From an uncultured Bacilli bacterium (lineage in GTDB: Bacteria; Bacillota_I; Bacilli_A; RF39; UBA660): a DNA stretch of 6,214 nt. The notes below the pieces were generated by a model. That model made no database searches. It was not told where the DNA came from and was given only the letters and a program-made list of their open reading frames with translations. Position numbers and translations under genes: made by a program. This document shows, piece after piece, positions 5,898-6,214 of the stretch (the stretch's first letter is position 1; every line of letters begins with the position of its first letter). Location: the NCBI GenBank assembly GCA_944329505.1, contig CALVIJ010000057.1, forward strand, positions 1-6,214. The letters are read 5' to 3'.

Positions 5898-5964
5898 TAA
5901 GACAATTTTAATACAACAGGTACGCAAATAATACAAGACAGATGTCATGCAAGTGTCTTGCAAA
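5898..5964. promoter_or_regulatory. Repeated TGTCWTGC boxes in the divergent promoter region (putative operator array)
   Basis: Two copies lie in tandem on the + strand with an 11-bp period: TGTCATGCAAG (5943-5953) and TGTCTTGCAAA (5954-5964), 9 of 11 identical. On the - strand the same core appears as TGTCTTG (complement of 5934-5940) and TGTCTTA (complement of 5898-5904). A weaker TGTCAT is the complement of 6013-6018. CAAGACA (5934-5940) and TGTCTTG (5954-5960) form an inverted repeat with a 13-bp centre. TGCAAG/CTTGCA (5948-5962) is a second, compact palindrome. The boxes overlap the predicted -35 elements of both divergent promoters. Binding by the adjacent RHH protein is inferred. Confidence 0.55.
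5908..5936 (-). promoter_or_regulatory. Tentative promoter of the RHH gene
   Basis: Read on the - strand, TTGTAT (complement of 5931-5936) and TATTAA (complement of 5908-5913) are separated by 17 bp. Each matches consensus at only three or four positions. Transcription would begin near 5901, leaving a leader of about 40 nt. It is the best-spaced candidate I found, but it is weak. Confidence 0.3.
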
Positions 5965-5986
5965 AGTAATTTTCGTGTTATATAAT
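5958..5986 (+). promoter_or_regulatory. Sigma-A promoter of the exported surface-protein gene
   Basis: TTGCAA (5958-5963, 4 of 6 to consensus) and a perfect TATAAT (5981-5986) are spaced by exactly 17 bp, predicting a start near 5993 and a leader of about 64 nt. The -35 lies inside the second tandem TGTCWTGC box, a position suited to repression. A second TATAAT at 6031-6036 has no good -35 and is less likely to be used. Confidence 0.7.
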
Positions 5987-6056
5987 TAATTTAAGATAAT
6001 ATATAACAATATATGACAAATGTTTATTCTTATAATAAAAATAAGTAGGTGGGAAA

Positions 6057-6214
6057 ATGCATAGGAGTAAGAAGAAAAGAAATATAATAATATTTAGTTT
6101 GGTTGGTGTACTATTATGTATGGTAGTAGGATATGCCGCATTCCAAACTAGATTAGAAATAAAAGGAACATCTAAAGTAACTTCTAACTGGGATATAAGA
6201 ATAACTAATGTCAC
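6057..6214 (+). CDS. Exported/surface protein with TasA/CalY-like N-terminus (3' end outside window)
   Basis: From ATG 6057 the frame stays open for 52 codons to the window edge. The start is basic (MHRSKKKR), followed by one hydrophobic helix (about residues 9-25, NIIIFSLVGVLLCMVVG) and then YAAFQTRLEIKGTSKVTSNWDIRITNV. That is a short signal peptide or anchor followed by 'GYAAF-x-L-x-IKGT...W-x-I-x-I-x-N', a pattern I recognise from secreted proteins of gut Firmicutes whose N-termini resemble SipW-dependent TasA/camelysin-type proteins. If that family holds, the product would be exported and may be anchored or assembled on the surface. The SD AGGTGGG (6047-6053) is 3 nt from the ATG. A good promoter and a putative operator array lie upstream, divergent from the RHH regulator gene. 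The family name is tentative because most of the protein is missing. Confidence 0.7.
   Translation, partial: MHRSKKKRNIIIFSLVGVLLCMVVGYAAFQTRLEIKGTSKVTSNWDIRITNV

Noticed and set aside
5861..6056. Riboswitch or small RNA in the divergent intergenic region.
   Set aside because: No conserved riboswitch core or terminator-like hairpin was found; the repeats are better explained as protein-binding boxes.
5978..6214. 78-aa open frame on the - strand at the right edge.
   Set aside because: It lies antisense to the clear start of the exported protein, which has its own SD and promoter, and its translation looks like no known family.

Overview
The window looks like chromosomal DNA of a low-GC Bacillota bacterium, most likely an uncultured gut member of the Bacilli/Erysipelotrichia/RF39-like group. 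The reasons are very AT-rich DNA with A/T-ending codons, Shine-Dalgarno sites of the GGAGGTGAT type, a ParB-MscS-DUF951-YchF gene set typical of the origin-proximal region of Firmicutes, and a cell-wall lysozyme, which argues for a peptidoglycan-containing cell. Tryptophans in the long ORFs are all TGG and no ORF needs TGA read as Trp, so the standard bacterial code fits better than the Mollicutes code. The lineage is an inference; no rRNA or other marker is present.

Left block (1-2683, + strand). This is a tight operon: the 3' end of parB (chromosome segregation), a small MscS-type mechanosensitive channel, a 60-aa DUF951 zinc-ribbon-like protein whose start overlaps the channel gene by 8 bp, and an AbgT-family membrane transporter whose strong SD overlaps the DUF951 stop. 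It ends at an intrinsic terminator built into the last codons of the transporter gene.

Middle block (2684-5656, + strand). A membrane-anchored GH25 lysozyme with two Ig-like domains has its own likely promoter and terminator. Then comes the conserved ATPase gene ychF, with a duplicated -10 element just upstream, and a small five-helix membrane protein of the CmpB/'putative ABC-transporter type IV' family. The ychF-cmpB junction folds as one long hairpin followed by a U-tract. It holds the ribosome-binding site and start codon of the downstream gene, so it could be a terminator, an attenuator or a translational switch.

Right block (5657-6214). A convergent bidirectional terminator separates the + strand genes from a 62-aa ribbon-helix-helix DNA-binding protein on the - strand. 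A 196-bp divergent control region follows, with four or five copies of a TGTCWTGC-like box, two of them in tandem at an 11-bp (one helical turn) period, overlapping the predicted -35 elements in both directions. It drives the RHH gene leftward and, rightward, the start of an exported surface protein that runs off the window.

No IS element, CRISPR array, tRNA or rRNA was seen. The most interesting signals are the start-codon hairpin at 5113-5178, the RHH operator-like array at 5898-5964, and the intrusion of a transporter and a lysozyme gene into a usually compact ParB-MscS-DUF951-YchF neighbourhood.
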